Of a stretch of 64,000 nucleotides of DNA, positions 8,797-17,200 are shown one piece after another (within the stretch, counting starts at the first letter, position 1; every line of letters starts with the position of its first letter). The stretch is from Desulfobulbus oralis (GTDB taxonomy: Bacteria; Desulfobacterota; Desulfobulbia; Desulfobulbales; Desulfobulbaceae). Under the pieces are notes generated by a model. It was not told where the DNA came from, searched no databases, and saw nothing but the letters and a program-made list of their open reading frames with translations. The stretch spans positions 1 through 64,000 of the forward strand of contig NZ_CP021255.1 of the NCBI RefSeq assembly GCF_002952055.1. The letters run 5' to 3'. A program made the position numbers and the translations under genes.

Positions 8797-10004
8797 GGCC
8801 CATAGTGCCGCATGACCCGCGCCATCACGGCCGCCAGCGGCAGATCGTGCCGCGCCGCCAGGGCCCGGCAATCCTCGAATTCCGGCTTGGCGTGCAGGAC
8901 CTGCCCCGCAAGCAGCGCCTCCTTGACGGCAACCGGGCCGAACTCCGTTGGCACCGTCACCATGCGCCGCTCCAGCTCCGTCTTCTCCAGCGGGAAACTC
9001 TTGAGCCCGAAGCTCGTGGTATGCCGCAGGACCAGCGCCCGGAAGCGGGCCTCGTCCCGGGCCGCGCACAGCAGCGAAAGCTGCACCGCAGGCCGGTTCT
9101 TCTTCATCACAATCGGGGTCAGGTGCACATCCATGGCGCCCGCATCCAGGAACAGGTCCACCAGGGCGCCCACCTGCTCGGGGCTCATGTCGTCCAGATT
9201 GCACTGCAGAAGCCGGGCCGCCACGGTCTCTGCCCCGGCCTGGCCGCCTGCGGACACTCCGGCCTCCCCATCCACCTCGGCCAGATGCACCCGCAGCACG
9301 TTGGGCAGCACGCCGCCCTGGCGCTGCCCGATGCCGTAGCCGGTTTTCCGCACCGTCATGGCAGGCCGGCTGGTAAAGCGCGCCACAGTGGCAGCCAGAA
9401 TGGCCGCACCGGTGGGCGTGGTGGCCTCGAAATCCGTGCCGCCGCGCCGGGTCGGCATGCCGGCCAGAATGGCCTCGGTAGCCGGGGCCGGCACCGGCAG
9501 CAGGCCGTGGGCGCAGCGCACCGTGCCGCCGCCCAGCTCGGGGGCCGCCGCCCAGACCTCGTCCACGGCCAGACGCTCCAGACAGAGGGCCGCCCCCACG
9601 GCGTCCACGATGGAGTCAAGCGCGCCCAGCTCATGAAAGTGCACAGTGGCCACCGTCTGCCCGTGCACCCTGGCCTCGGCCTCGGCCACTTTCCGGAAAA
9701 TCGTGAGCGCCGTTTTTTTGACGGAAGCCGCCAGTTCGGCCCTCCCGACAATCTCCTGAACGGCCGCAAAAGTCCGGCCCTGACCTTGCCCCTGCTCCTG
9801 GCTTCCTATCAGGCGCACATGCACGCTGAGACCGTGCATGCCGCCCTGGGCCGCCTCGCTCAGCTCCAGCGCGAATTCGCCGTCCAGCCCCAGGCGGGAC
9901 AGGCCGTTCGCAAGATACTCCGGCTCCACGCCCAGATGGAGCAGGGCCGCCAGATTCATGTCGCCGCTGATGCCGGCAAAGCAGTCATAGTAGAGAATGC
10001 GCAT
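8793..10004 (-). CDS. larC: Nickel insertion protein LarC (pyridinium-3,5-bisthiocarboxylate mononucleotide nickel chelatase)
   Basis: LarC inserts nickel into the pyridinium bisthiocarboxylate mononucleotide made by LarB and LarE. The 403-residue product starts with the typical YYDCFAGISGDMNL and has the family's H-F-H-E-L-G-A-x-D-S-I-x-D box, a conserved T-x-T-G-A-A-I-L segment and the C-terminal L-x-C-N-L-D-D-M-x-P-E motif. The ATG at 10004 is preceded by GGAG at good spacing; the 21 residues upstream in the longer frame are not conserved. Its stop overlaps the larE start. No LarA-type racemase or LarB gene lies in this window. Confidence 0.92.
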   Translation of the reverse strand: MRILYYDCFAGISGDMNLAALLHLGVEPEYLANGLSRLGLDGEFALELSEAAQGGMHGLSVHVRLIGSQEQGQGQGRTFAAVQEIVGRAELAASVKKTALTIFRKVAEAEARVHGQTVATVHFHELGALDSIVDAVGAALCLERLAVDEVWAAAPELGGGTVRCAHGLLPVPAPATEAILAGMPTRRGGTDFEATTPTGAAILAATVARFTSRPAMTVRKTGYGIGQRQGGVLPNVLRVHLAEVDGEAGVSAGGQAGAETVAARLLQCNLDDMSPEQVGALVDLFLDAGAMDVHLTPIVMKKNRPAVQLSLLCAARDEARFRALVLRHTTSFGLKSFPLEKTELERRMVTVPTEFGPVAVKEALLAGQVLHAKPEFEDCRALAARHDLPLAAVMARVMRHYGP

Positions 10005-10224
10005 AGTCGCTCCGTGCTCGCAGGGCAGAAGAACAGCACCTGAGGATAATGACGGAAAGCCCGACATTCTGCAAGCGCTCCCAGGCCAAAAAGCGTCTTT
10101 TCCGTCCCGATTGCCCCGAATAATGGCCGAAGGCCCGGCCCTTCAGCCACAATCTCCTTGCGGGACCAGGCCGCCGGCGGTATGGGGGAACGCAATTTTT
10201 CCTCTTCCGCTTAAAGAATAGAGC

Positions 10225-11031
10225 ATGAGTCCTTTTGAACTGCTGCAATCCGTCATCCTGGGTCTGGTGGAAGGCCTGACCGAATTTCTGCCCATCTCCA
10301 GCACCGGCCACCTGATCATCGCCGGCAGGCTGCTCCACTTTGACAGTGAGCAGGCAGCCACCTTTGACATCGTCATCCAACTGGGCGCCATTCTGGCCGT
10401 GTGCTGGCACTACCGGCAGCGGCTGGGTCTGGTGCTGGTCACGCTGGGCAGCCGCTCCGACAGCCGCCGCTTTGTCCTGCATCTGATGCTGGCCATGCTG
10501 CCGGCTGCAATCATAGGCCTGTTGCTGCACCGCTTCATCAAGCTCTATCTGTTCAATCCCCTCACCGTGTCGCTGGCCCTCATCCTGGGCGGCTGTATCA
10601 TGCTTTTCATCGAACGCGGAGAACGGCCGGTCCGCATCGGCACCGTGGAGCAGCTGGACTGGCAGGACGCCCTGAAGCTTGGCTGCGCCCAGGCCGTGGC
10701 CCTGCTCCCGGGCGTGTCCCGCTCCGGGGCCACCATCATGGGCGGCCTGCTCTTTGGCCTCTCCCGGCAGGCGGCCACGGAATTTTCCTTCTTTCTGGCC
10801 ATCCCGACCATGTTCGCGGCCACCGGCTTTGACCTGTTGCAGTCCTGGCACGCGCTTTCACAGGAGGCACTGCTCTTTATCGCCGTGGGCTTTATGGTGT
10901 CCTTTGTCAGCGCTTTGGTGGCGATACGCACTCTCCTGTGGTATGTAGGCCATCACAACTTTCGCGCCTTTGCCTGGTACCGCATTCTTTTCGGGATGCT
11001 CGTTTTGCTCTTTTTCACCTATATCGCCTGA
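10225..11031 (+). CDS. uppP: Undecaprenyl-diphosphatase UppP (BacA)
   Basis: UppP dephosphorylates undecaprenyl diphosphate to regenerate the lipid carrier for peptidoglycan and other surface polymers. The 268-residue inner-membrane protein has both signature motifs: EGLTEFLPISSTGHL near the N-terminus and PGVSRSGATI near residue 165, with about eight hydrophobic segments. It is transcribed divergently from larC and is followed one base later by a DedA gene, so the two are probably one operon. The carrier is a downstream product of the isoprenoid genes (ispA, dxs) just beyond. Confidence 0.95.
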   Translation: MSPFELLQSVILGLVEGLTEFLPISSTGHLIIAGRLLHFDSEQAATFDIVIQLGAILAVCWHYRQRLGLVLVTLGSRSDSRRFVLHLMLAMLPAAIIGLLLHRFIKLYLFNPLTVSLALILGGCIMLFIERGERPVRIGTVEQLDWQDALKLGCAQAVALLPGVSRSGATIMGGLLFGLSRQAATEFSFFLAIPTMFAATGFDLLQSWHALSQEALLFIAVGFMVSFVSALVAIRTLLWYVGHHNFRAFAWYRILFGMLVLLFFTYIA

Positions 11032-11032
11032 C

Positions 11033-11644
11033 ATGACCGAACTTATCAGTGAGATCGCCATAGCCATCCTGGAGCGCAGCACCTATTTCGGCGCCTTTTT
11101 CCTGATGATGCTGGAAAGCATGGTCGCGCCGGTGCCGAGCGAAGCGGTCATGCCTTTCGTCGGCTTTCTGGTGGCCGACGGCAAATGGCATCTCGGGCCG
11201 GCCCTCCTGGCCACCACCCTGGGCTCCTTCACGGGCTCGCTCGCCTCCTACCTCATGGGTTATTACGGCGGCAAGCCGCTGGTGCTGAAGGTGGGCCGCT
11301 ATCTGCTCCTGAACCCCCGCGATCTGGAACGCACCGAACGTTTCTTCAGCCGCAGACGCGGGCTGGTCACGGTGTTTCTTGCCCGCTTCGTCCCGGTCGT
11401 GCGCCATCTCATCTCCATTCCGGCCGGCATGGGCAGGATGCCGGCGCTGCCCTTCCTGCTGGTCTCCACCCTGGGCGCGGCCCTGTGGAACGGCTTTCTG
11501 CTGTACTGCGGCATGGCGCTCAGAAGCCACTGGCAGACCGTGCAGCACTATGCGCACAAAATCGATCTGGTGGTGGTCATCATCTGCATCCTGCTGCTGC
11601 TGTGCTTCATTGTCCACCGTCTGAAAAGCCGGCAGAGCGCCTGA
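11033..11644 (+). CDS. DedA family membrane protein
   Basis: DedA proteins are inner-membrane proteins linked to undecaprenyl phosphate or phospholipid flipping and membrane homeostasis. The 203-residue product has the family features E-x-x-x-x-P-x-P-S-E near residue 30, G-x-x-x-G-x-x-x-x-Y-x-x-G-x-x-G-G, and the R-F-V-P-x-x-R-x-x-x-x-x-x-A-G stretch near residue 120. The start is the ATG two bases after the uppP stop; the longer frame upstream runs within uppP. Pairing with uppP fits a role in recycling undecaprenyl carrier, but this is inference. Confidence 0.9.
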   Translation: MTELISEIAIAILERSTYFGAFFLMMLESMVAPVPSEAVMPFVGFLVADGKWHLGPALLATTLGSFTGSLASYLMGYYGGKPLVLKVGRYLLLNPRDLERTERFFSRRRGLVTVFLARFVPVVRHLISIPAGMGRMPALPFLLVSTLGAALWNGFLLYCGMALRSHWQTVQHYAHKIDLVVVIICILLLLCFIVHRLKSRQSA

Positions 11645-11717
11645 AAAGTGCCGGCAAAGGAGAGATTTCCGTGCAGACCGTCCCGTTTCGGAGTACCTTT
11701 CTGCAACATTGACGCCC

Positions 11718-11966
11718 ATGGTGAAAAAAACCTTTGAAAACGCCCTGAACCGACTGGAACAGATCACGGCCGAGCTCGAGGCCGGGGATCTGAGTCTGGA
11801 GAAAAGCCTCGCCAAATTCAGCGAAGGCGTCGAACTGGCCAGATTCTGCAGCGAGGCGCTTCAGGAGGCGCGGGGCCGGGTCGAGCTGCTGCACAGCGCT
11901 GACGGTACGCTGAGGGCCGAGCCCTTTGCCGAAAACAGCGCGGACGACGAGGAGCAGCCCATCTGA
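11718..11966 (+). CDS. xseB: Exodeoxyribonuclease VII small subunit XseB
   Basis: XseB is the small subunit that pairs with XseA to form exonuclease VII, which degrades single-stranded DNA. The 82-residue product has the typical antiparallel helical hairpin: F-E-x-A-L-x-R-L-E-x-I, then L-E-x-G-D-L-S-L-E-x-S-L-x-x-F-x-E-G. I prefer the ATG at 11718 over a TTG nine bases upstream. It is followed closely by ispA and dxs, a common xseB-ispA-dxs arrangement in proteobacteria. The large subunit is not in the window. Confidence 0.93.
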   Translation: MVKKTFENALNRLEQITAELEAGDLSLEKSLAKFSEGVELARFCSEALQEARGRVELLHSADGTLRAEPFAENSADDEEQPI

Positions 11967-11988
11967 GGGGCCGATGCCGGAGAAAACG

Positions 11989-12885
11989 ATGGAAATACAA
12001 GCCTACCTGCGGGAGCGCCGGGAACTGGTCGAAGCGGCGCTGGCCAGACTGATGCTGTCCGCAAGCGGCCCCTTTGCCCGCCATATCGAGGCCATGCGCT
12101 ACAGCCTCTTTTCCGGCGGCAAACGGCTCCGCCCCATTCTCTGCCTGGCCGCAGTCGACGCGGTGGACGGCAGCGAGGCCGCCCGCCAGGGGGCCATGCC
12201 GCCTGCCTGCGCCCTGGAGTGCATCCACACCTATTCGCTCATCCACGACGACCTGCCGGCCATGGACGACGACGAGTTCCGCCGGGGCAAGCCGACCAAC
12301 CACACGGTGTACGGCGAGGCCGAAGCCATCCTGGCGGGCGACGGCCTGCTGACCTGGGCCTTTGAGCTTTTGAGCGGCAAGGCCACGGCCGGGCTGCCGG
12401 AACAGGCGCGGCTGGCCATCATCCAGTGCATCGCCCGGGCCGCCGGGCCGCTCGGCATGGTGGGCGGGCAGTCCCTCGACATGCTCTATCAGGGCAGGGA
12501 TGCGGGCTACGATGTGCTGCACAGCATCCACAAGAGCAAGACCGGGGCCCTGATCTGCGCGGCCATCGAGGCCGGGGCCATCGCCGCCGGGGCCAGTCGG
12601 GAACAGACCCGTGCCCTGCACGACTACGGCGCCCAGGTGGGGCTGGCCTTCCAGATTGTGGACGACCTGCTGGACCTGGAATCCACCATGGAGGAGCTGG
12701 GCAAGAGCGTGGGCAAGGACGTGGAAGCCGGCAAGCTCACCTTTCCAGCCATTTTCGGCGTGGAAACCTCACACATCATGGCCAGAGACGCTGTCGGCGC
12801 GGCCCAGAAGGCGCTCGCGGACTTCGATGAAAAGGCCGACCCCCTGCGCGCCCTGGCGCGCTACATCGTGGAGCGGAGGAAATAG
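11989..12885 (+). CDS. ispA: Short-chain polyprenyl (farnesyl/geranyl) diphosphate synthase IspA
   Basis: IspA condenses isopentenyl diphosphate with allylic diphosphates to make geranyl and farnesyl diphosphate. The 298-residue product shows GGKRLRP near residue 40, the first Asp-rich motif DDLPAMDDD (about 87-95) and the second, DDLLD (about 225). I chose the ATG at 11989, six bases after GGAG. An alternative ATG at 11974 adds five residues. It lies between xseB and dxs, with the dxs start two bases after its stop, so the three are co-transcribed. Confidence 0.93.
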   Translation: MEIQAYLRERRELVEAALARLMLSASGPFARHIEAMRYSLFSGGKRLRPILCLAAVDAVDGSEAARQGAMPPACALECIHTYSLIHDDLPAMDDDEFRRGKPTNHTVYGEAEAILAGDGLLTWAFELLSGKATAGLPEQARLAIIQCIARAAGPLGMVGGQSLDMLYQGRDAGYDVLHSIHKSKTGALICAAIEAGAIAAGASREQTRALHDYGAQVGLAFQIVDDLLDLESTMEELGKSVGKDVEAGKLTFPAIFGVETSHIMARDAVGAAQKALADFDEKADPLRALARYIVERRK

Positions 12886-12887
12886 TC

Positions 12888-14795
12888 GTGCTGCTGGTGG
12901 ACAAGGAACCGCTGGTCCGGAAAAAACTGCTGGCCGGCATCGGCTCGCCCCAGGATCTGCGTGAGCTGGCGCTTGCCGATCTGGAAGACCTGGCCGAGGA
13001 ACTCAGGGAAAGCATCATCGAAACGGTTGCCGAAACCGGCGGCCATCTGGCGCCGAGTCTGGGGGTGGTCGAACTGACCCTGGCCCTGCACTACGTCTTC
13101 GATACGCCAAAGGACAAACTCATCTGGGATGTGGGCCATCAGGCCTATGCCCACAAGCTGCTCACAGGCCGGCTCGCCCGCTTTCATACCCTGCGGCAAT
13201 ACGGGGGCATCTCCGGTTTTCCCAAACGGGTGGAGAGCGAATACGACACCATCGAAACCGGCCACAGCTCCACCTCCATTTCCTTTGGCGCCGGACTGGC
13301 CGCTGCGGACCGCATCCGGAAAAACAGGCGCAAGGTGGTGGCGGTCATCGGCGACGGCGCCATGACCGCGGGCATGGCCTTCGAGGCGCTGAACCATGCG
13401 GGCGGCATGGACGAAGACCTGATCGTCGTTTTGAACGACAATGAAATGTCCATCTCGGAAAACGTGGGCGCGCTCTCGAGCTTCATGAGCCGCCGCATGA
13501 CCGGCAAAACCGTCCGCCGGCTGCGCGACCACGTGGAGGAGCGCCTGCTGGCCCTGTCCACCGTGGGCGAAAACATTCTGGCCCTGCTTCGGAAGAGCGA
13601 GGAGTGCACCAAGGCCTTTTTCACGCCGGGCATGCTCTTCGAAGCCCTGAAATTCAAGTACGTGGGGCCTATTTCCGGCCACCAGCTGGAAGATCTGATC
13701 CCCACGCTCACGAACGTGCGCGACCACAACCACGGGCCGGTGCTGGTGCACGTGATCACCACCAAGGGCAAGGGCTATGTGCATGCGGAGCGCCAGCCCG
13801 GCAGCTACCACGGCGTCGGCAGCTTCGACATCGCCAGCGGCAAACCCAGGGCACAGCCGGAGGCCGCGCCTTCCTACACCAAAATCTTTGGCCAGACCCT
13901 CTGCCGCATCGCCGAAACGAACCCATGCATCGTGGGCATCACCGCCGCCATGCCGGACGGCACCGGGCTCGCGCCCTTTGCTGCGGCCTTTCCCGAGCGG
14001 TTCTTCGATGTGGGCATTGCCGAGCAGCATGCCACCACCTTTGCCGCCGGGCTCGCACTGGCCGGCATGCGGCCCTGTCTGGCCGTGTATTCCTCCTTCA
14101 TGCAACGGGCCATGGATCAGCTCATCCACGACGTCTGTCTGCCCAATCTGCCGGTGACCATTGCCCTGGACAGGAGCGGCGTGGTCGGCGAGGACGGTCC
14201 CACCCACCACGGCGTCTTTGATCTGGCCTGCCTGCGCCCCGTTCCGAATCTGACCCTGATGATGCCTGCGGACGAAAACGAGCTGCAGCACATGCTCTAC
14301 ACCGCGCTCAATCTGGGCAGCCCGGCGGTATTGCGCTATCCGCGCGGTGCAGGCTGCGGGGTGGCGCTGGATGCCGAACTGAAGGCCCTGCCCGTGGGCA
14401 GGGGCGAACTGCTCAGGGCAGGAAGCGATCTGCTGCTGCTGCCGGCCGGCAACCGGGTGCATCCGGCACTGGCGGCGGCGGACAGACTGGCCAGGGCGGG
14501 CATCCAGGCAGCGGTCATCAATCCCCGTTTTCTGAAGCCTTTGGATGAGGGGCTGATCTGCGCCTGGGCCCGGAAAACCGGCAGAGTGCTGACCGTTGAA
14601 GACGGCTGCATCGCCGGCGGCTTCGGCAGCGCCGTCATGCAGTGCCTGCAGCGGCATGGCCTGTATGTGCCGGTCAGAACCCTCGGCTATCAGGACGCCT
14701 TTATCGAGCAGGGGCCGCAGGCCACTCTCTGGCGCGAGGCCGGCATCGACAGCGGAGGAATAGAGCAGAGCGCCCTGGCCTTCTTGAAGCGTTGA
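12888..14795 (+). CDS. dxs: 1-deoxy-D-xylulose-5-phosphate synthase Dxs
   Basis: Dxs condenses pyruvate and glyceraldehyde-3-phosphate, using thiamine diphosphate, in the first step of the MEP isoprenoid pathway. The 635-residue length is normal. Recognisable pieces are GGHLAPSLGVVELT, the W-D-V-G-H-Q-x-Y-x-H-K block, the thiamine-binding GDGAMTAGMAFEALN and the F-D-V-G-I-A-E-Q-H catalytic block. It starts with GTG at 12888, where GGAGG overlaps the end of ispA. Confidence 0.97.
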   Translation: MLLVDKEPLVRKKLLAGIGSPQDLRELALADLEDLAEELRESIIETVAETGGHLAPSLGVVELTLALHYVFDTPKDKLIWDVGHQAYAHKLLTGRLARFHTLRQYGGISGFPKRVESEYDTIETGHSSTSISFGAGLAAADRIRKNRRKVVAVIGDGAMTAGMAFEALNHAGGMDEDLIVVLNDNEMSISENVGALSSFMSRRMTGKTVRRLRDHVEERLLALSTVGENILALLRKSEECTKAFFTPGMLFEALKFKYVGPISGHQLEDLIPTLTNVRDHNHGPVLVHVITTKGKGYVHAERQPGSYHGVGSFDIASGKPRAQPEAAPSYTKIFGQTLCRIAETNPCIVGITAAMPDGTGLAPFAAAFPERFFDVGIAEQHATTFAAGLALAGMRPCLAVYSSFMQRAMDQLIHDVCLPNLPVTIALDRSGVVGEDGPTHHGVFDLACLRPVPNLTLMMPADENELQHMLYTALNLGSPAVLRYPRGAGCGVALDAELKALPVGRGELLRAGSDLLLLPAGNRVHPALAAADRLARAGIQAAVINPRFLKPLDEGLICAWARKTGRVLTVEDGCIAGGFGSAVMQCLQRHGLYVPVRTLGYQDAFIEQGPQATLWREAGIDSGGIEQSALAFLKR

Positions 14796-14955
14796 AAGGA
14801 CCAAAGCCCCTGAAAAAGGGGGCAGGGGCCAACAAAAAAAAGCGCTGCAAGAAAAACCGCATTTTTTGCTGGACAGACCTGTCCCGGGCGGCGCATATAT
14901 AGGGTAGCTTTCGAGGATTACTGATTTTCTTTCGCAAACCAGCACCCAGGCCCCC

Positions 14956-15897
14956 ATGTTGCCCGCATCCCTGTTCCGCTTCTCTCGTCCTGACGGCCGG
15001 CGTCGCAGCGGCCTTTGGCTTTTGACCCTGTTGCTGCTGGCCCTGGCCTTCACCGGCTGCGCCCGGCAGGAGCGGCCCCAGACCCGCAACAACGGCAGCG
15101 CAGGCTCGCTGTCCCCGCTCTATTCCCGCCTGCCCGAACGCAGTGAAGAACAGCGGCCGCTCCTTGCCCACTCCAGCACGCCGCAGAGCGAGCTGTCGAT
15201 CGCGGTCGGTCAGAGCCAGTCCCTGCGCCTTCAGGGCGAATTCCAGAAATCGGGCCTGGCGCTGGGAGCGCCGATCTTCATCCGCATCTTCAAGGAAAGC
15301 CACGAGCTGGAACTCTGGGTCCAGCGTGGCGAACGCTACTATCTCTTCAGAAAGTACCCCATCGCCTATTTCTCGGGCGGACTGGGCCCCAAATTGGAAG
15401 AAGGCGACCAGCAGGCGCCCGAAGGCTTCTATGCGGTCAGCCCGCAGCACATGAATCCGTGGAGCAATTTTCACCTGGCCTTCAACGTGGGCTATCCCAA
15501 TCAGTACGACCTGGAGCACAATGCCTCCGGCGGCCTGATCATGATTCACGGCAAGCGGGAATCCATCGGCTGCTTCGCCATGACCGACCGGATTATCGAA
15601 GAGATCTACACCATTGCCGACCGGGCGCTCAATGCCGGCCAGCCCGCCTTCCACCTGCATATCTTCCCTTTCCGCATGACGCCCGCCAACCTGCAGCGCC
15701 ACGCCCATTCGCCCCACTTTGCCTTCTGGCGCAACATCCTGCACGGCTACACGCTCTTTGAACTGACCCACGTGCCGCCGCTGGTCACCGTGCAGAACCG
15801 GCATTATGCCTTTTCTCCGGGTCGTGCCGGCCGGAATGCCCTGGCGCCCCCTGCCAATATGGTGAGTATCGGCCACGATCTGCAGGTGCTTCCCTAA
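14956..15897 (+). CDS. DpaA/YafK-like L,D-transpeptidase-fold murein enzyme, lipoprotein
   Basis: The 313-residue product has a lipoprotein signal (hydrophobic run then L-A-F-T-G-C, about residues 22-36) and a YkuD-fold catalytic motif I-M-I-H-G-K-R-E-S-I-G-C near residue 195, with the expected His and Cys. The upstream A-P-E-G-F-Y-x-V-x-P and N-x-x-x-H-L-A-F-N-V-G-Y-P-N segments are typical of the YafK/DpaA branch. E. coli DpaA cleaves the bond between peptidoglycan and Braun lipoprotein, so this protein could do the same or act as a transpeptidase. The 160 bases upstream contain no convincing promoter. Confidence 0.85.
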   Translation: MLPASLFRFSRPDGRRRSGLWLLTLLLLALAFTGCARQERPQTRNNGSAGSLSPLYSRLPERSEEQRPLLAHSSTPQSELSIAVGQSQSLRLQGEFQKSGLALGAPIFIRIFKESHELELWVQRGERYYLFRKYPIAYFSGGLGPKLEEGDQQAPEGFYAVSPQHMNPWSNFHLAFNVGYPNQYDLEHNASGGLIMIHGKRESIGCFAMTDRIIEEIYTIADRALNAGQPAFHLHIFPFRMTPANLQRHAHSPHFAFWRNILHGYTLFELTHVPPLVTVQNRHYAFSPGRAGRNALAPPANMVSIGHDLQVLP

Positions 15898-15921
15898 GCG
15901 GCCACTTTGCAAAAGAAAGTC

Positions 15922-15950
15922 TTGACAAGGCCGCCCGAATACAGCATATT
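15922..15950 (+). promoter_or_regulatory. Sigma70-type promoter of tRNA-Leu
   Basis: A perfect -35 hexamer TTGACA (15922-15927) is separated by 17 bases from CATATT (15945-15950). The tRNA begins 13 bases downstream of the -10, as expected for a stable-RNA promoter. Confidence 0.75.
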
Positions 15951-15962
15951 GGCCGCCGCAGT

Positions 15963-16049
15963 GCCGAAGTGGCGGAATTGGTAGACGCGCTAGGTTCAGG
16001 GTCTAGTTGGGGTTCCCCAGTGGAAGTTCGAGTCTTCTCTTCGGCACCA
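15963..16049 (+). tRNA. tRNA-Leu (anticodon CAG)
   Basis: The seven-base acceptor stem GCCGAAG pairs with CTTCGGC, followed by the discriminator A and an encoded CCA (16047-16049). The anticodon stem-loop carries CAG at 15997-15999 and reads CUG codons. The TTCGAGTC T-arm and a long variable arm (TTGGGGTTCCCCA) identify a class II leucine tRNA. An upstream promoter and downstream terminator make it a single-gene unit. Confidence 0.97.
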
Positions 16050-16082
16050 ATCTGATACGCTGCAGCCTCTGTCGCTGCTTGT

Positions 16083-16114
16083 ACCCCGGAAAGCTTCTGT
16101 TTTTCGGGGTTTTT
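16083..16114 (+). terminator. Rho-independent terminator after tRNA-Leu
   Basis: ACCCCG (16083-16088) pairs with CGGGGT (16105-16110), extended by GAAA/TTTT pairing inward, and is followed by a T run. Confidence 0.7.
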
Positions 16115-16281
16115 CCTTACCTGCCCGCTCTCGCCAGCGAGAGCCGCCTTTCATTTTCACCTGCCCCGGGGCAGCGCCTGTCTGTGCCTTTGCCCTGTCC
16201 AGTGACTGGAGTATATTTGCGTATCCTGCGCCGTGGAGCTTGGCGCAGAGCGCCTCATCCCAACAATCAAAGGAGTCCCAT

Positions 16282-16983
16282 ATGTCTCTGTTTCGTTTCA
16301 GCGCCCTGGCTGTGGCCTGCCTGCTCGCCGCAGCGCCCGTTTTCGCAGAAGAACTCAAAATGACCGACAAGCTGCACCGGCAGCTTATCGACACCGACCC
16401 GGCCTACAAGGCTGCCGACGCCCTGTTGGAGCGAAGCTGGCAGCTTGCGAAAAAACGGCTGCCAGCCGCCACCTTCAAAAGTCTGCTGGCAGAGCAGCGC
16501 AACTGGGTGAGCATGGGCCGCAACGCCAGCGCCAATGAGCTGGCCGCCTCCATGCCGGCGGCTGCCGCCTTCACCCAGGCCACCCTGAATCAGGCGGACG
16601 AAGTGGCCGAGCTGGTCTCAGCGCCTGTGCATCCGCGCATCACCGGCGAATACCTGAGTCCGGACGCCAAAAAACCGGTTGCCTTCAAGGTGCTGATGAA
16701 TGCGGACGACCGGGCCGTCTCCATCCGCATGGATGTGGGCAGCGGGGACGAACTCGCCTCCTGCTGGTACAGGAGCGCTCCCAAACCGGGCCGTGGCTGG
16801 ATCCTGATGCAGCGGGACGAGAACGACGAGCCCAGCCTGACCGCTTCCACCCCCTCCACTGGCGGCGGCAGCGACGGCTTCCGCATCCTCTTCACCCAGG
16901 GCGAGGCCCATATCGAAGCCGGAACGACGCAGAAACTCTGCGACAAGGCGCTGAGCTTTTCCGGCGACTATCCCCAGAAGTAG
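16282..16983 (+). CDS. Secreted LprI-like (DUF1311) protein
   Basis: The 233-residue product begins with a Sec signal peptide (hydrophobic core, cleavage after V-F-A-E-E, about residue 20). Residues ~30-90 match the LprI/DUF1311 pattern: D-x-A-Y-K-A-A-D-x-L-L-x-x-x-W and L-L-A-E-Q-R-x-W-V. Members of this family are periplasmic, and some inhibit lysozyme. The C-terminal ~130 residues, with two cysteines, are not recognised. AGGAG lies six bases before the ATG at 16282. It is convergent with ribBA, with strong hairpins between. Confidence 0.72.
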   Translation: MSLFRFSALAVACLLAAAPVFAEELKMTDKLHRQLIDTDPAYKAADALLERSWQLAKKRLPAATFKSLLAEQRNWVSMGRNASANELAASMPAAAAFTQATLNQADEVAELVSAPVHPRITGEYLSPDAKKPVAFKVLMNADDRAVSIRMDVGSGDELASCWYRSAPKPGRGWILMQRDENDEPSLTASTPSTGGGSDGFRILFTQGEAHIEAGTTQKLCDKALSFSGDYPQK

Positions 16984-17071
16984 GGCCTGATTGCCGTGCA
17001 ATCGAACGCTTCGCCCTGAAGCCGTTGCCGGATCAGGCAACGATAGGGGCCAATACTTGGCCCGGCAAACA

Positions 17072-17106
17072 GAAGCCCGGCGCCTACAGACAACAGGCCG
17101 GGCTTC
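17072..17106. terminator. Hairpin between convergent genes (first)
   Basis: GAAGCCCGG (17072-17080) pairs with CCGGGCTTC (17098-17106). It lies between the convergent LprI-like gene and ribBA; there is no T run, so termination is inferred from position. Confidence 0.4.
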
Positions 17107-17155
17107 GGGGTGAACACGCTTTCTGCATGCAGGCCCAGGCATCCGCACGAACACC

Positions 17156-17180
17156 GCGCCGCTCCCCAGGGGAGCGGCGC
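17156..17180. terminator. Perfect 12-bp palindromic hairpin downstream of ribBA
   Basis: GCGCCGCTCCCC (17156-17167) and GGGGAGCGGCGC (17169-17180) are exact inverse complements around a single A. It lies just past the ribBA stop and could terminate either strand, although a clean T run is missing. Confidence 0.5.
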
Positions 17181-17200
17181 TCCGGGCAGCGGCGGATTTT

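Noticed and set aside
8797-9204. N-terminal extension of LarE
   Set aside because: This part overlaps larC in another frame and has no LarE-like sequence; the ATGA overlap gives the natural start.
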